Shown: positions 1-6,045, counted from the first letter of the stretch. The stretch is DNA of 7,971 nucleotides from Odoribacteraceae bacterium (GCA_031267995.1 JAIRXZ010000023.1:1-7971), one strand, 5' to 3'. Translations and numbers: made by a program. The notes: a model not told the origin generated them from the sequence alone.

Positions 1-23
1 TTGTCACCGGGGCACGCGGGGAA

Positions 24-53
24 GGGCGAATGAGTATTCGCCCCTACAGCATA
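24..53. repeat. Palindromic hairpin element, left copy
   Basis: GGGCGAAT (24-31) and ATTCGCCC (36-43) form a perfect 8-bp stem with a 4-nt loop, followed by CTACAGCATA (44-53). Positions 39-53 are an exact 15-base reverse complement of 178-192, so this element and the one at 178-209 are inverted copies. From memory, GTAGGGGCGAA-type palindromes are scattered through many environmental and Bacteroidetes genomes as REP-like repeats. That family assignment is not tested here. Confidence 0.75.
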
Positions 54-85
54 ATCCGGCGAGATCCCGCGGTGGTGGTGGTGGC

Positions 86-170
86 GGCTTCGACAGGCTC
101 AGCCACCGTAGTAGCCGCGGTGGCTGAGCTTGTCGAAGCCATCTCCCCGGTGGCTGAGCTTGTCGAAGCC
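86..170. repeat. Three copies of a 23-bp REP-like repeat
   Basis: Copies lie at 86-108 (inverted), 118-140 and 148-170. The last two are identical and spaced exactly 30 bp apart. The first is their reverse complement with a single mismatch (position 97 of the window). The core reads GGCTGAGCTTGTCGAAGCC. Read in frame it gives the meaningless peptides AELVEA or LSLSKP, which are common artefacts of this repeat in predicted proteins. The inverted first copy can pair with either of the others to form a long stem. A short GGT run (71-82) precedes it. Confidence 0.8.
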
Positions 171-177
171 ATTGGAG

Positions 178-227
178 TATGCTGTAGGGGCGCACCCGCG
201 TGTGCGCCCTTTTCCACGTGTGCGCCC
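178..227. repeat. Palindromic hairpin element, right inverted copy plus partial duplicate
   Basis: TATGCTGTAG (178-187) leads into GGGCGCAC (188-195) and GTGCGCCC (202-209), an 8-bp stem with a 6-nt loop. It is the inverted counterpart of 24-53: the flank and the outer stem bases are conserved, whereas the three inner pairs differ on both sides so that pairing is kept (AAT/ATT on the left, CAC/GTG here). CGTGTGCGCCC at 199-209 is repeated exactly at 217-227. Confidence 0.7.
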
Positions 228-340
228 ACGACGTGTTCACCATTGTTGTCGTCGGGGAGAGGGCGGGCGGGTCTCCCGTCGCTCCCCCGTTGAAGCGCGT
301 GAATATTGCCCCGTGCCGGCGGGTTATCGGGAAAATCTTC

Positions 341-348
341 TACATTTG
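341..348 (+). promoter_or_regulatory. Candidate Bacteroidetes -7 box for the nnr operon
   Basis: TACATTTG matches the Bacteroidetes primary sigma factor -7 consensus TAnnTTTG exactly and is followed by C, as is common. No TTTG -33 box lies at the expected distance upstream. If used, transcription would start near 355, giving a leader of roughly 115 nt that contains the whole 18-bp array. The assignment is by pattern only. Confidence 0.45.
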
Positions 349-384
349 CCCGTGGATTCGCCGGGAGAGCGGCGGCGCGTCCCC

Positions 385-456
385 GGTTTCACCAAACCAA
401 CCGGTTTCATTAAACCAACAGGTTTCACCAAACCCACCGTTTTTACAAAACCTCAC
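385..456. repeat. 18-bp tandem array, four units, each with a dyad
   Basis: Units are 385-402, 403-420, 421-438 and a diverged 439-456. The first three carry GGTTT-N4-AAACC. The fourth carries GTTTT-N3-AAAAC, so both arms have changed together and the symmetry is kept. The array ends 15 bp before the nnr start codon. In the nnr frame it reads as a GFTKPT-like hexapeptide repeat without stops, but no ATG lies upstream in frame, so I treat it as untranslated leader or spacer. There are no unique spacers, so it is not a CRISPR. Confidence 0.8.
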
Positions 457-471
457 GGCAAACCAGGAAAA

Positions 472-1992
472 ATGGAGTATAGAAAGATTTTTCGCGCGGC
501 AGAGTTGAAGGCGCTGGATGAATATACCATCCGGCACGAGCCGGTGAGCGACGTGGAGTTGATGGAACGGGCGGCTACCGCCTTCACGAATCGATTGTTG
601 CAACTGTACCCGGTGGCGAACAGCTTCAATATCCTGGCGGGGACGGGCAATAACGGGGGCGACGGGTTTGCCATCGCCCGGCAGTTGATGGCAAGGGGAA
701 AGCACGCGAGGGTGTACCTGGCGCGGGTCGGCGAGGAGTTGTCGCCCTGCTGCGCTGTCAACCGGGAGCGGTTCCGGGAGGTCGGGGGCGAGGAGGAGGA
801 GGCGCGGGAGTTCGCGCCGGGGCGGGGAGAGGTGTGGGTGGATGCCCTGTTCGGGTCGGGGCTGAACCGGCCGACGGGGGGTTGGGTGGCCGACGCGATC
901 CGTCGCCTGAACGACATGAAGGCCACGGTGGTGGCCGTGGACGTGCCCTCCGGGTTGATGTGCGATGATAACCGGGAGAATGGCGGGGAGATCGTCCGCG
1001 CCACCCGCACGCTGACGTTTCACTGCCCGAAGCTGGCGTTGATGCTGGAGGAGAGTCACGGGTACGCGGGGGAGTTCGAGGTGCTGGATATCGGGCTGTC
1101 GCGGGAGGGGGAGCGGCGGCTGCCGTCGTCCCTGTTTTACCTGACGCGGGAGGCGGTGGCGGGCAGCTTGCCGCGGGTCGATAAGTTCGCGCACAAGGGG
1201 CGGAGGGGGCACGCGTTGCTGGTGGCGGGTTCCGACCGGTTCGCGGGGGCGGCGGCGCTGGCGACGCGGGGGGCGCTTCGCTCCGGCGCGGGTTTGGTGA
1301 CGGTGCACGTGCCCAAGGGGTTGAAGGGGTTGATGCACGCGTCGGCGCCGGAGGCGCTGGTGTCCGTTGACGCGGATGACGGGCATTTCACGGGCATCGG
1401 CACGTGGCCGGGGTGCGACGCGGTGGGGATTGGCCCCGGGATGGGTACCGACCCGGAGAGCGCCGCCGCCACGAGGGCGTTGCTGGAGCGGTGGCGGGGG
1501 CCGACGGTGGTGGATGCCGACGCGCTGAACGTGCTGGCGGCGAACCCGGAATGGCTGGAGGGGTTGCCGCGGGAGTCGGTGCTGACGCCACACGCGGCGG
1601 AGTTTGACCGGTTGTCGGGACGGGTGGCGGCGAGCGGTCGGGAGAGGCTGGAGGCTCTGGTTGCTTTCGCGCGCCGGTACCGGGTGCACGTCGTCCTGAA
1701 GGGGGCGCACGCGGTGGTGGCGACGCCGGGGGGGGAGTGCTTTTTTAACATGACGGGGAATGCCGGCATGGCCAAGGGGGGAACGGGCGACGTGCTGACG
1801 GGGGTGATCGCGTCCGTGCTGGCGGGGGGCGCGCCGCTGCCGGGGGCGGTGACGGCGAGCGTGTTCGCGCACGGGTTGGCGGGTGATCTGGCGGCCGCCG
1901 AGCACGGGGAGCGGGGGGTGACGAGCGGCGACGTGGCGGCGATGATGGGTCGGGCGTGGAGGGTGCTGGAGGAGGTTTCACGTGATAAATGA
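472..1992 (+). CDS. nnr: Bifunctional NAD(P)H-hydrate epimerase / ADP- or ATP-dependent NAD(P)H-hydrate dehydratase
   Basis: A 506-residue cytosolic metabolite-repair enzyme. It restores NADH and NADPH damaged by hydration: the N-terminal half (YjeF_N, about residues 5-215) epimerises the R and S hydrates, and the C-terminal half (carbohydrate-kinase-like, about 225-500) dehydrates the S form using ADP or ATP. Visible in the epimerase half: GTGNNGGDGFAIAR (57-70), DALFGSGLNRP (124-134), VVAVDVPSGL (153-162) and FHCPK (183-187). In the dehydratase half: HKGRRGHALLVAGS (241-254), GPGMG (321-325), VVDADALN (346-353), LTPHAAEFDRL (371-381) and GMAKGGTGDVLTG (432-444), with the likely catalytic Asp440. 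Length is normal for the fused form. The frame stays open upstream to a TTG at 130, but that part only translates repeats; the ATG at 472 places the usual family N terminus (residues 14-35) correctly. It is first in an operon with the DUF4831 gene, 9 bp downstream. Confidence 0.97.
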   Translation: MEYRKIFRAAELKALDEYTIRHEPVSDVELMERAATAFTNRLLQLYPVANSFNILAGTGNNGGDGFAIARQLMARGKHARVYLARVGEELSPCCAVNRERFREVGGEEEEAREFAPGRGEVWVDALFGSGLNRPTGGWVADAIRRLNDMKATVVAVDVPSGLMCDDNRENGGEIVRATRTLTFHCPKLALMLEESHGYAGEFEVLDIGLSREGERRLPSSLFYLTREAVAGSLPRVDKFAHKGRRGHALLVAGSDRFAGAAALATRGALRSGAGLVTVHVPKGLKGLMHASAPEALVSVDADDGHFTGIGTWPGCDAVGIGPGMGTDPESAAATRALLERWRGPTVVDADALNVLAANPEWLEGLPRESVLTPHAAEFDRLSGRVAASGRERLEALVAFARRYRVHVVLKGAHAVVATPGGECFFNMTGNAGMAKGGTGDVLTGVIASVLAGGAPLPGAVTASVFAHGLAGDLAAAEHGERGVTSGDVAAMMGRAWRVLEEVSRDK

Positions 1993-2001
1993 ATTGTTGT
2001 T

Positions 2002-3117
2002 ATGAAAAGGTTTTTTGTTTTTTTGTTGCTGGCGGTGGCGGTTTTCCCGGCTGCCGGTCAGCGTGGTAAGGCGGTGAACGCGCCGGTGTCGATGAGTTAT
2101 TTGTTGCCTCGCGCGGTGTTTAACGTGGAGGTGACGCTGGAGTGCTCGGAGTGGACGCCCGGCCCTGTCGGGGAGTACGCGGAGCGACAGCTGGGGACGC
2201 GCCCGCCCGGCAACGCGCCGGAGGAACGGTGGCGCGTGAAGGGGGTGAGGGTGACGCCCGTGGCCGTGCCGGACGATCGGCGGGTGTTTTCCGTGAATGC
2301 CGCCGGGGAGTACGGGGGGGTGTTGCTGAGCTTGTCGCCGGAGGGTTTCCTGGCGGGCGCCGGGGTGGCGGGGGGGAAGGATTCGCCGCGGGTGATCGAG
2401 TACGCGGCGTCGGAGGCGACGGGGGGGGGGGAGATCGAGTATTTCCGGTTCGGCATCGAGTCGACGCTGAAGGAGGTGCTGGATTCTAATTTTTCGACGC
2501 TGGTGATGGACGGGGTGGAGCGGCGCGTGTGGGATCCGATCGAGCGTTACGTGCTGAAGGAGCGGGAGGAGTACGTGCAGGAGGTGACGGATGCTATTTT
2601 CGATATCCGCCGCAAGCGGCTGGCGGCGCTGACGTCGCCCGGCGGTATCACGGGGGAGAGTTTGCGGGCGCTGGAGGCGCTGGAGGCGGATTACGTGAGC
2701 CTGTTCCTGGGCCGGCGGGTGGCGCGGGAGGAGCGGCGGGTGTTCGCGTTTGACCCGGTGAAGGAGGGGGAGGGCGCGGTGCTGTTCCGGCTGTCGGAGC
2801 GACGGGGGGTGACGGGGAAGGATGACGTGTCCGGGGTGCCTTACCTGGCGGAGGTGGCTGGCGCCGTGGTGCCCGGCCGGCGGGAGGTGGCGGCGGCTGG
2901 CGGTCGGGAGGCGACGACGGGGCTGGCGTATTGCGTGCCGGCGGTGGGTGTTTTGCGGGTGTTCCGGGGGGAGTCGACGCTTTTCGAGGGTCGTTGCGTG
3001 GTTCCGCAGCTGGGGGAGGTGAGGCATTTCCCGCTGGAGGTGATTGGTGGCGAGGGTATTTCTATCGAGTTTTACCCGTCGCTGGGGTCTATCAAGAGCG
3101 TGACGAGGGGGAAGTAA
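2002..3117 (+). CDS. Secreted DUF4831 family protein
   Basis: A 371-residue protein of unknown function. A basic start (MKR) and a hydrophobic stretch (residues 4-18) ending in AAG/Q look like a type I signal peptide. No lipobox cysteine follows, so a periplasmic or otherwise exported soluble protein is likely. Features I recognise from DUF4831 members are the early YLLPRAVFNVEV...WTPGP..EYAERQLG block (33-65), a central helical segment (about 185-247, with IRRKRLAALTS at 202-212) and a late GLAYCVPAVG...F.G motif (307-330) followed by a short beta-rich tail. Length fits the family. The ATG lies 9 bp after nnr, and the stop is 3 bp before the CLC gene, so the three are probably cotranscribed. 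What DUF4831 does is not known to me. Its place beside a membrane transporter fits an envelope role but proves nothing. Codons are strongly G-ending, like those of both neighbours. Confidence 0.85.
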   Translation: MKRFFVFLLLAVAVFPAAGQRGKAVNAPVSMSYLLPRAVFNVEVTLECSEWTPGPVGEYAERQLGTRPPGNAPEERWRVKGVRVTPVAVPDDRRVFSVNAAGEYGGVLLSLSPEGFLAGAGVAGGKDSPRVIEYAASEATGGGEIEYFRFGIESTLKEVLDSNFSTLVMDGVERRVWDPIERYVLKEREEYVQEVTDAIFDIRRKRLAALTSPGGITGESLRALEALEADYVSLFLGRRVAREERRVFAFDPVKEGEGAVLFRLSERRGVTGKDDVSGVPYLAEVAGAVVPGRREVAAAGGREATTGLAYCVPAVGVLRVFRGESTLFEGRCVVPQLGEVRHFPLEVIGGEGISIEFYPSLGSIKSVTRGK

Positions 3118-3120
3118 GGC

Positions 3121-4893
3121 ATGGCGACGAGTCCCTTCAGCGGTTTTCTGATTTGGCGGGCGCGGCACGTCAAGGAGCAGCATTTTATCGTGATGCTGAG
3201 CGTGCTGGTGGGGCTTGTGACCGGCCTCACGGCGGTGCTGCTGAAGAATATGGTGTATTACACGCACCGCTTTTTCACGGAACAGGTGCAGGTGGATAGC
3301 GGGAATTTGCTGTTTTTCGTGTACCCGCTGATCGGGATCGTGCTGACGTGGCTGTTCGTGAAGTATTTCGTGAAGGAGGATATTAGCCACGGGGTGACGA
3401 AGGTGCTGTTTGCCATCTCGCGGCAGAGCAGCATGATCAGGTCGCACAATAATTATTCGTCGATGATTGCCAGCACGCTGACGATTGGCTTCGGGGGGTC
3501 GGTGGGGACGGAGGCGACGATCGTGCTGACGGGGGCGTCGATCGGGTCGAACCTGGCGCGGTTTTTCCGCATGAATTACAAGGTGATGACGCTGATGATC
3601 GGGTGCGGGGCGGCGGGGGCAATTTCGGGTATTTTCGAGGCGCCGATCGCCGGCATCATGTTCACGCTGGAGGTGCTGCTGCTGGATTTGACGCTGTCGT
3701 CGCTGGTGCCGCTGATGCTGACGGCGATTACTTCTTACGTGATCGCGTTCTTTTTCATGGGGGACGCGTCGCTGTTTTCGTACCGGATAGTGTCGCATTT
3801 CGAGATGCACAATTTCTTTTATTACGTGGTGCTGGGGCTGTTTTCGGGCATCTTGTCGGTCTATTTTATCCGGATGAACCTGCGCGTGGAGAAGTTTCTG
3901 AAGGGGTTTCGCCCGCTGAAGAAGATGGCCGTCGGCGGCGTGCTGCTGGGACTGCTGATTTTTGTCTTCCCGCCGTTTTACGGGGAGGGGTACTCCTCGC
4001 TGGACGTGCTGATGGACGGCGATGCCGGCGGGCGGCTGCTGGGCAATAGCTATTTTTTTGATTACCGGGAGCATGCCTGGGTGGTGGTGCTGTACGTGGT
4101 TGCCCTCGTGCTGGTGAAGGTGATTGCCACCGCGCTCACCAACGGCAGCGGCGGCGTGGGGGGTGTTTTCGCGCCCAGCCTGTTCACGGGGGGGCTGGCG
4201 GGGTACTTGCTGTACCTGCTGCTGGGGCTGGCGGGGATCGATGTGCCGGCCAGCCATTTCGTGCTGGCGGGGATGGCCGGGGTGATGGCCGGGGTGATGA
4301 ACGCGCCGCTGACGGCGATGTTCCTGATCGCGGAGGTGTCCGGGGGGTATTCGCTGCTGCTGCCCCTGATGCTGACTTCGGTGATTTCGTACCTGACAAG
4401 CCGGGGCATGGAGCCGTACTCGATTTACGCCCGGCGACTGGCGCTGAAGGGGGATCTGCTGACGCACAATAAGGATAAGGCGGTGCTGACGCTGATGAAG
4501 CTGGAGAAGGTGGTGGAGACGGATTTTAAACTCGTGGACGTGGATGACACGCTGGGCGATTTGGTGAAGGTGGTTTCCCGGTCGAGCCGCAATCTTTTTC
4601 CCGTGCTGGATAAGGAGAAACACCTGCTGGGAATCGTGCTGCTGGATGATATCCGGAAGATTATGTTTAACCAGGAGATGTACGCGACTACTTACGTGCG
4701 CGATTTTATGACGATCCCCGATACGGTGATCGATAGCCGCGATTCTATGGAACGGGTGATGAAGAAGTTCGAGGAGTCAGGGGCGTGGAACCTGCCGGTG
4801 CTGCACGATGGCGAGTATCTCGGATTCGTCTCCAAGGCAAAGATTTTTAATACCTATCGCCGCGTGCTGATTCACTTTTCCGATGACGCGTGA
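3121..4893 (+). CDS. CLC-family chloride channel/transporter with C-terminal CBS pair
   Basis: A 590-residue inner-membrane protein. Residues about 20-440 form the CLC core with multiple hydrophobic helices. Residues about 466-516 and 524-583 are two CBS domains, which in other CLCs bind adenine nucleotides and modulate gating. CLC signatures: GGSVGTEATIV (125-135) with the external gating Glu131, GVGGVFAPSL (345-354), which is the GxFxP selectivity motif, and PYSIYARRL (432-440), in which Tyr433 should be the anion-coordinating tyrosine. The GSGIP-equivalent reads SHGVT (89-93), which I recall as usual in Bacteroidetes members. The internal proton-glutamate position appears to be Val185 (FTLEV, 181-185), as in channel-type CLCs, so passive chloride flux is possible. 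Pro of the GxEGP motif is Thr133. It is last in the operon. The start ATG follows AAGTAAGGC, a weak Shine-Dalgarno-like stretch. Confidence 0.96.
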   Translation: MATSPFSGFLIWRARHVKEQHFIVMLSVLVGLVTGLTAVLLKNMVYYTHRFFTEQVQVDSGNLLFFVYPLIGIVLTWLFVKYFVKEDISHGVTKVLFAISRQSSMIRSHNNYSSMIASTLTIGFGGSVGTEATIVLTGASIGSNLARFFRMNYKVMTLMIGCGAAGAISGIFEAPIAGIMFTLEVLLLDLTLSSLVPLMLTAITSYVIAFFFMGDASLFSYRIVSHFEMHNFFYYVVLGLFSGILSVYFIRMNLRVEKFLKGFRPLKKMAVGGVLLGLLIFVFPPFYGEGYSSLDVLMDGDAGGRLLGNSYFFDYREHAWVVVLYVVALVLVKVIATALTNGSGGVGGVFAPSLFTGGLAGYLLYLLLGLAGIDVPASHFVLAGMAGVMAGVMNAPLTAMFLIAEVSGGYSLLLPLMLTSVISYLTSRGMEPYSIYARRLALKGDLLTHNKDKAVLTLMKLEKVVETDFKLVDVDDTLGDLVKVVSRSSRNLFPVLDKEKHLLGIVLLDDIRKIMFNQEMYATTYVRDFMTIPDTVIDSRDSMERVMKKFEESGAWNLPVLHDGEYLGFVSKAKIFNTYRRVLIHFSDDA

Positions 4894-4894
4894 T

Positions 4895-5083
4895 AGGTTT
4901 CAACGCTCGCGTTAAAGGTTCCAACGCCGGCGTTAAAGGTCTCAACGCCGGCGTTAAAGGTTCCAACGCCGGCGTTGAAGGTTCCAACGCCGGCGTTGAA
5001 GGTTTCAACGCTTGCGTTGAAGGTTCCAACGCCGGCGTTGAAGGTCTCAACGCTGGCGTTAAATCCTCTAACGACGCGATAAA
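4895..5083. repeat. 21-bp palindromic tandem array, eight units plus one decayed
   Basis: Units begin at 4895, 4916, 4937, 4958, 4979, 5000, 5021 and 5042. A degenerate ninth occupies 5063-5083. The unit core is the perfect 12-bp palindrome AACGCCGGCGTT preceded by AGGTTCC-like sequence. The arms AACGC and GCGTT are unchanged in all eight units; differences fall in the two central bases and in the linker. The array starts one base after the CLC stop codon and ends 49 bp before the end of the convergent regulator gene, so it fills most of a convergent intergenic region and may act as a bidirectional terminator or a protein-binding array. Because 21 is divisible by three, it is open in both directions and encodes false heptapeptide repeats. 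No spacers, so not a CRISPR. Confidence 0.9.
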
Positions 5084-5132
5084 TTCACGGTAATTCTTGA
5101 AATAGCGTAGTGATTATCGCCGTGCGACAGCG

Positions 5133-5852
5133 TCAGCCCAGGTGGCTGATATGCTCCAGCATATCCCAATCCATTACCTTGATGGCCTTCCCGTTCAGTT
5201 CGATAACCCCCTCGGCGGCAAAGTTGGAGAGGGTGCGGATGGCATTGGAGGTAGTCATGTTGGAGAGGTTGGCGATATCCTCGCGGGAGAGGTACACCTT
5301 CAGCGTGGCCTCGTCCTTTTCGCAGCCGTAAGTCTCCCGCAGCACCAGGATAGACTCGGCCAGGCGACCGCGGATGTGCTTCTGCGTGAGCGTCACGGTG
5401 CGCCGGTTGGAAAAGCCGAGGTCGGTAGCCAACGCCCGGATGATATTCATGGCAAAATTGGAATTGCTGCGCACGATGCCGATGACCAAATCCGTCTTCA
5501 TGATGCAGGCGATGGAATCCTCGAGCGCCTCGGCGGAGGCGATATGATTCTCCTCGGCAAAAAAGGCGCGGTAGCCGATAAAGCCCACGGGCTTGGCCAT
5601 GCGCACGATTTGGGCGCGGCCGGAGATGCCCTTCTTCGTGATCTTCACCTTCCCCGAAATCAGGCAAATAAGTCCCACGGGGTGATTTCCCTCCTCGTAA
5701 ATATGATCCCCTTTTTTGTATCCGCGGCAGACGGTTGTCTGGCGGAGCAGGCTCTTGCTATTGTCGTCCAACTCGTGGAACGGCGAGTGCGGCCCCTCGA
5801 TGCAAATGTTGCAATACTGGTGGTGAAGCTCCTTGTCTTTGATCGTTCTCAT
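5133..5852 (-). CDS. Crp/Fnr-family transcriptional regulator, FNR-like cysteines
   Basis: A 239-residue DNA-binding regulator. Residues about 25-125 form the cyclic-nucleotide-binding-like beta-roll (YKKGDHIYEEGNHPVGLICLISGKV, 45-69). A dimerisation helix follows (about 128-160), then a C-terminal winged helix-turn-helix (LSREDIANLSNMTTSNAIRTL, 188-208). Cys14 and Cys17 form a CxxC at the N terminus. Cys116, in the segment EDSIACIMK, aligns with E. coli FNR Cys122 (ETSMVCEIP). The position matching FNR Cys29 is His22 or Ser23, just before PF. This suggests an iron-sulfur, oxygen- or redox-sensing regulator, but the ligand set is incomplete by the FNR rule. The FNR recognition residues ExxSR read SxxIR here (202-206), so target sites probably differ; the arginine is kept. 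It converges on the CLC gene and diverges from murB. The effector is unknown. Confidence 0.9.
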   Translation of the reverse strand: MRTIKDKELHHQYCNICIEGPHSPFHELDDNSKSLLRQTTVCRGYKKGDHIYEEGNHPVGLICLISGKVKITKKGISGRAQIVRMAKPVGFIGYRAFFAEENHIASAEALEDSIACIMKTDLVIGIVRSNSNFAMNIIRALATDLGFSNRRTVTLTQKHIRGRLAESILVLRETYGCEKDEATLKVYLSREDIANLSNMTTSNAIRTLSNFAAEGVIELNGKAIKVMDWDMLEHISHLG

Positions 5853-5862
5853 GCGCTATCTA

Positions 5863-5872
5863 ATTTTAAAAT
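5863..5872. promoter_or_regulatory. AT-rich palindrome just upstream of the regulator start
   Basis: ATTTTAAAAT is a perfect 10-bp palindrome 10 bp upstream of the regulator's start codon, in otherwise GC-rich sequence, with CACGTG next to it (5873-5878). It could be an operator for autoregulation or simply an unstructured ribosome-loading region, which Bacteroidetes favour. It does not match the FNR (TTGAT-N4-ATCAA) or Crp consensus. Confidence 0.2.
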
Positions 5873-5889
5873 CACGTGCCGGGAGAGCC

Positions 5890-5911
5890 AAAAAACCGGG
5901 CGATCAGCCCG
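5890..5911 (-). terminator. Terminator-like hairpin in the regulator's 5' leader
   Basis: Read on the - strand, CGGGC (5911-5907), loop TGATC and GCCCG (5901-5897) form a 5-bp GC stem followed by one G and six T (5895-5890). This is a short but classical intrinsic-terminator shape. It lies between the candidate - strand promoter (5931-5938) and the regulator's ATG, about 37 bp before the start codon. It could attenuate the regulator or block transcription arriving from the murB side. Confidence 0.4.
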
Positions 5912-5930
5912 CCCGTCGACTCTTGTGACG

Positions 5931-5938
5931 CGAATATA
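5931..5938 (-). promoter_or_regulatory. Candidate -7 box for the Crp/Fnr regulator
   Basis: On the - strand this reads TATATTCG followed by C, one mismatch from TAnnTTTG and the same T-to-C change as in the murB box. Use of it would give a leader of about 70 nt holding the terminator-like hairpin. No -33 box is visible at the expected distance. Confidence 0.35.
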
Positions 5939-6045
5939 GCCGAAATTCCCGGATTACGCCCGACCCTCCCCCCCTTTGCCGGCAGAAATTCAAAGATCGG
6001 GAAACGCGCGCCGCCGCCAACGCCCGTTTTTTGCCGGATTATTTC

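Larger units (their letters stand above)
1..471. other. Repeat-rich intergenic region upstream of nnr
   Basis: This 471-base stretch holds no gene I can support. Its open frames are low-complexity readings of repeats. From left to right it contains a hairpin element (24-53), three copies of a 23-bp repeat (86-170), a second, inverted copy of the hairpin element (178-209) with an 11-bp partial direct copy (217-227), a candidate -7 promoter box (341-348) and a tandem array (385-456). Between 228 and 340 I see only a weak inverted pair, GGGGAG (254-259) and CTCCCC (282-287), which might be part of a terminator for an unseen upstream gene but has no T-run. Confidence 0.7.

Noticed and set aside
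130..471. N-terminal extension of nnr from an upstream TTG
   Set aside because: The extension translates dispersed and tandem repeats, has no ATG, and runs upstream of the candidate promoter box; family members begin close to the ATG at 472.
340..1905. 521-codon open frame on the - strand opposite nnr
   Set aside because: Arg/Pro/His-rich composition with no recognisable domain; it is the shadow of the well-supported nnr gene.
1978..4623. 881-codon open frame on the - strand opposite the DUF4831 and CLC genes
   Set aside because: Its product is a low-complexity His/Arg/Gln/Pro-rich string typical of the antisense reading of GC-rich genes. The + strand proteins have clear family motifs.
4895..5083. 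CRISPR array
   Set aside because: Units are contiguous 21-mers without unique spacers, and no cas genes are present.
4890..5093. Possible small repeat protein (heptapeptide GSNAGVE on +, PSTPALE on -)
   Set aside because: Both strands are open only because the 21-bp unit is a multiple of three. The + frame starts inside the CLC gene end, and conservation follows the DNA palindrome, not a peptide.
5142..5939. 265-codon + strand frame over the Crp/Fnr gene
   Set aside because: It mirrors the regulator, has no family features and runs through the regulator's promoter region.
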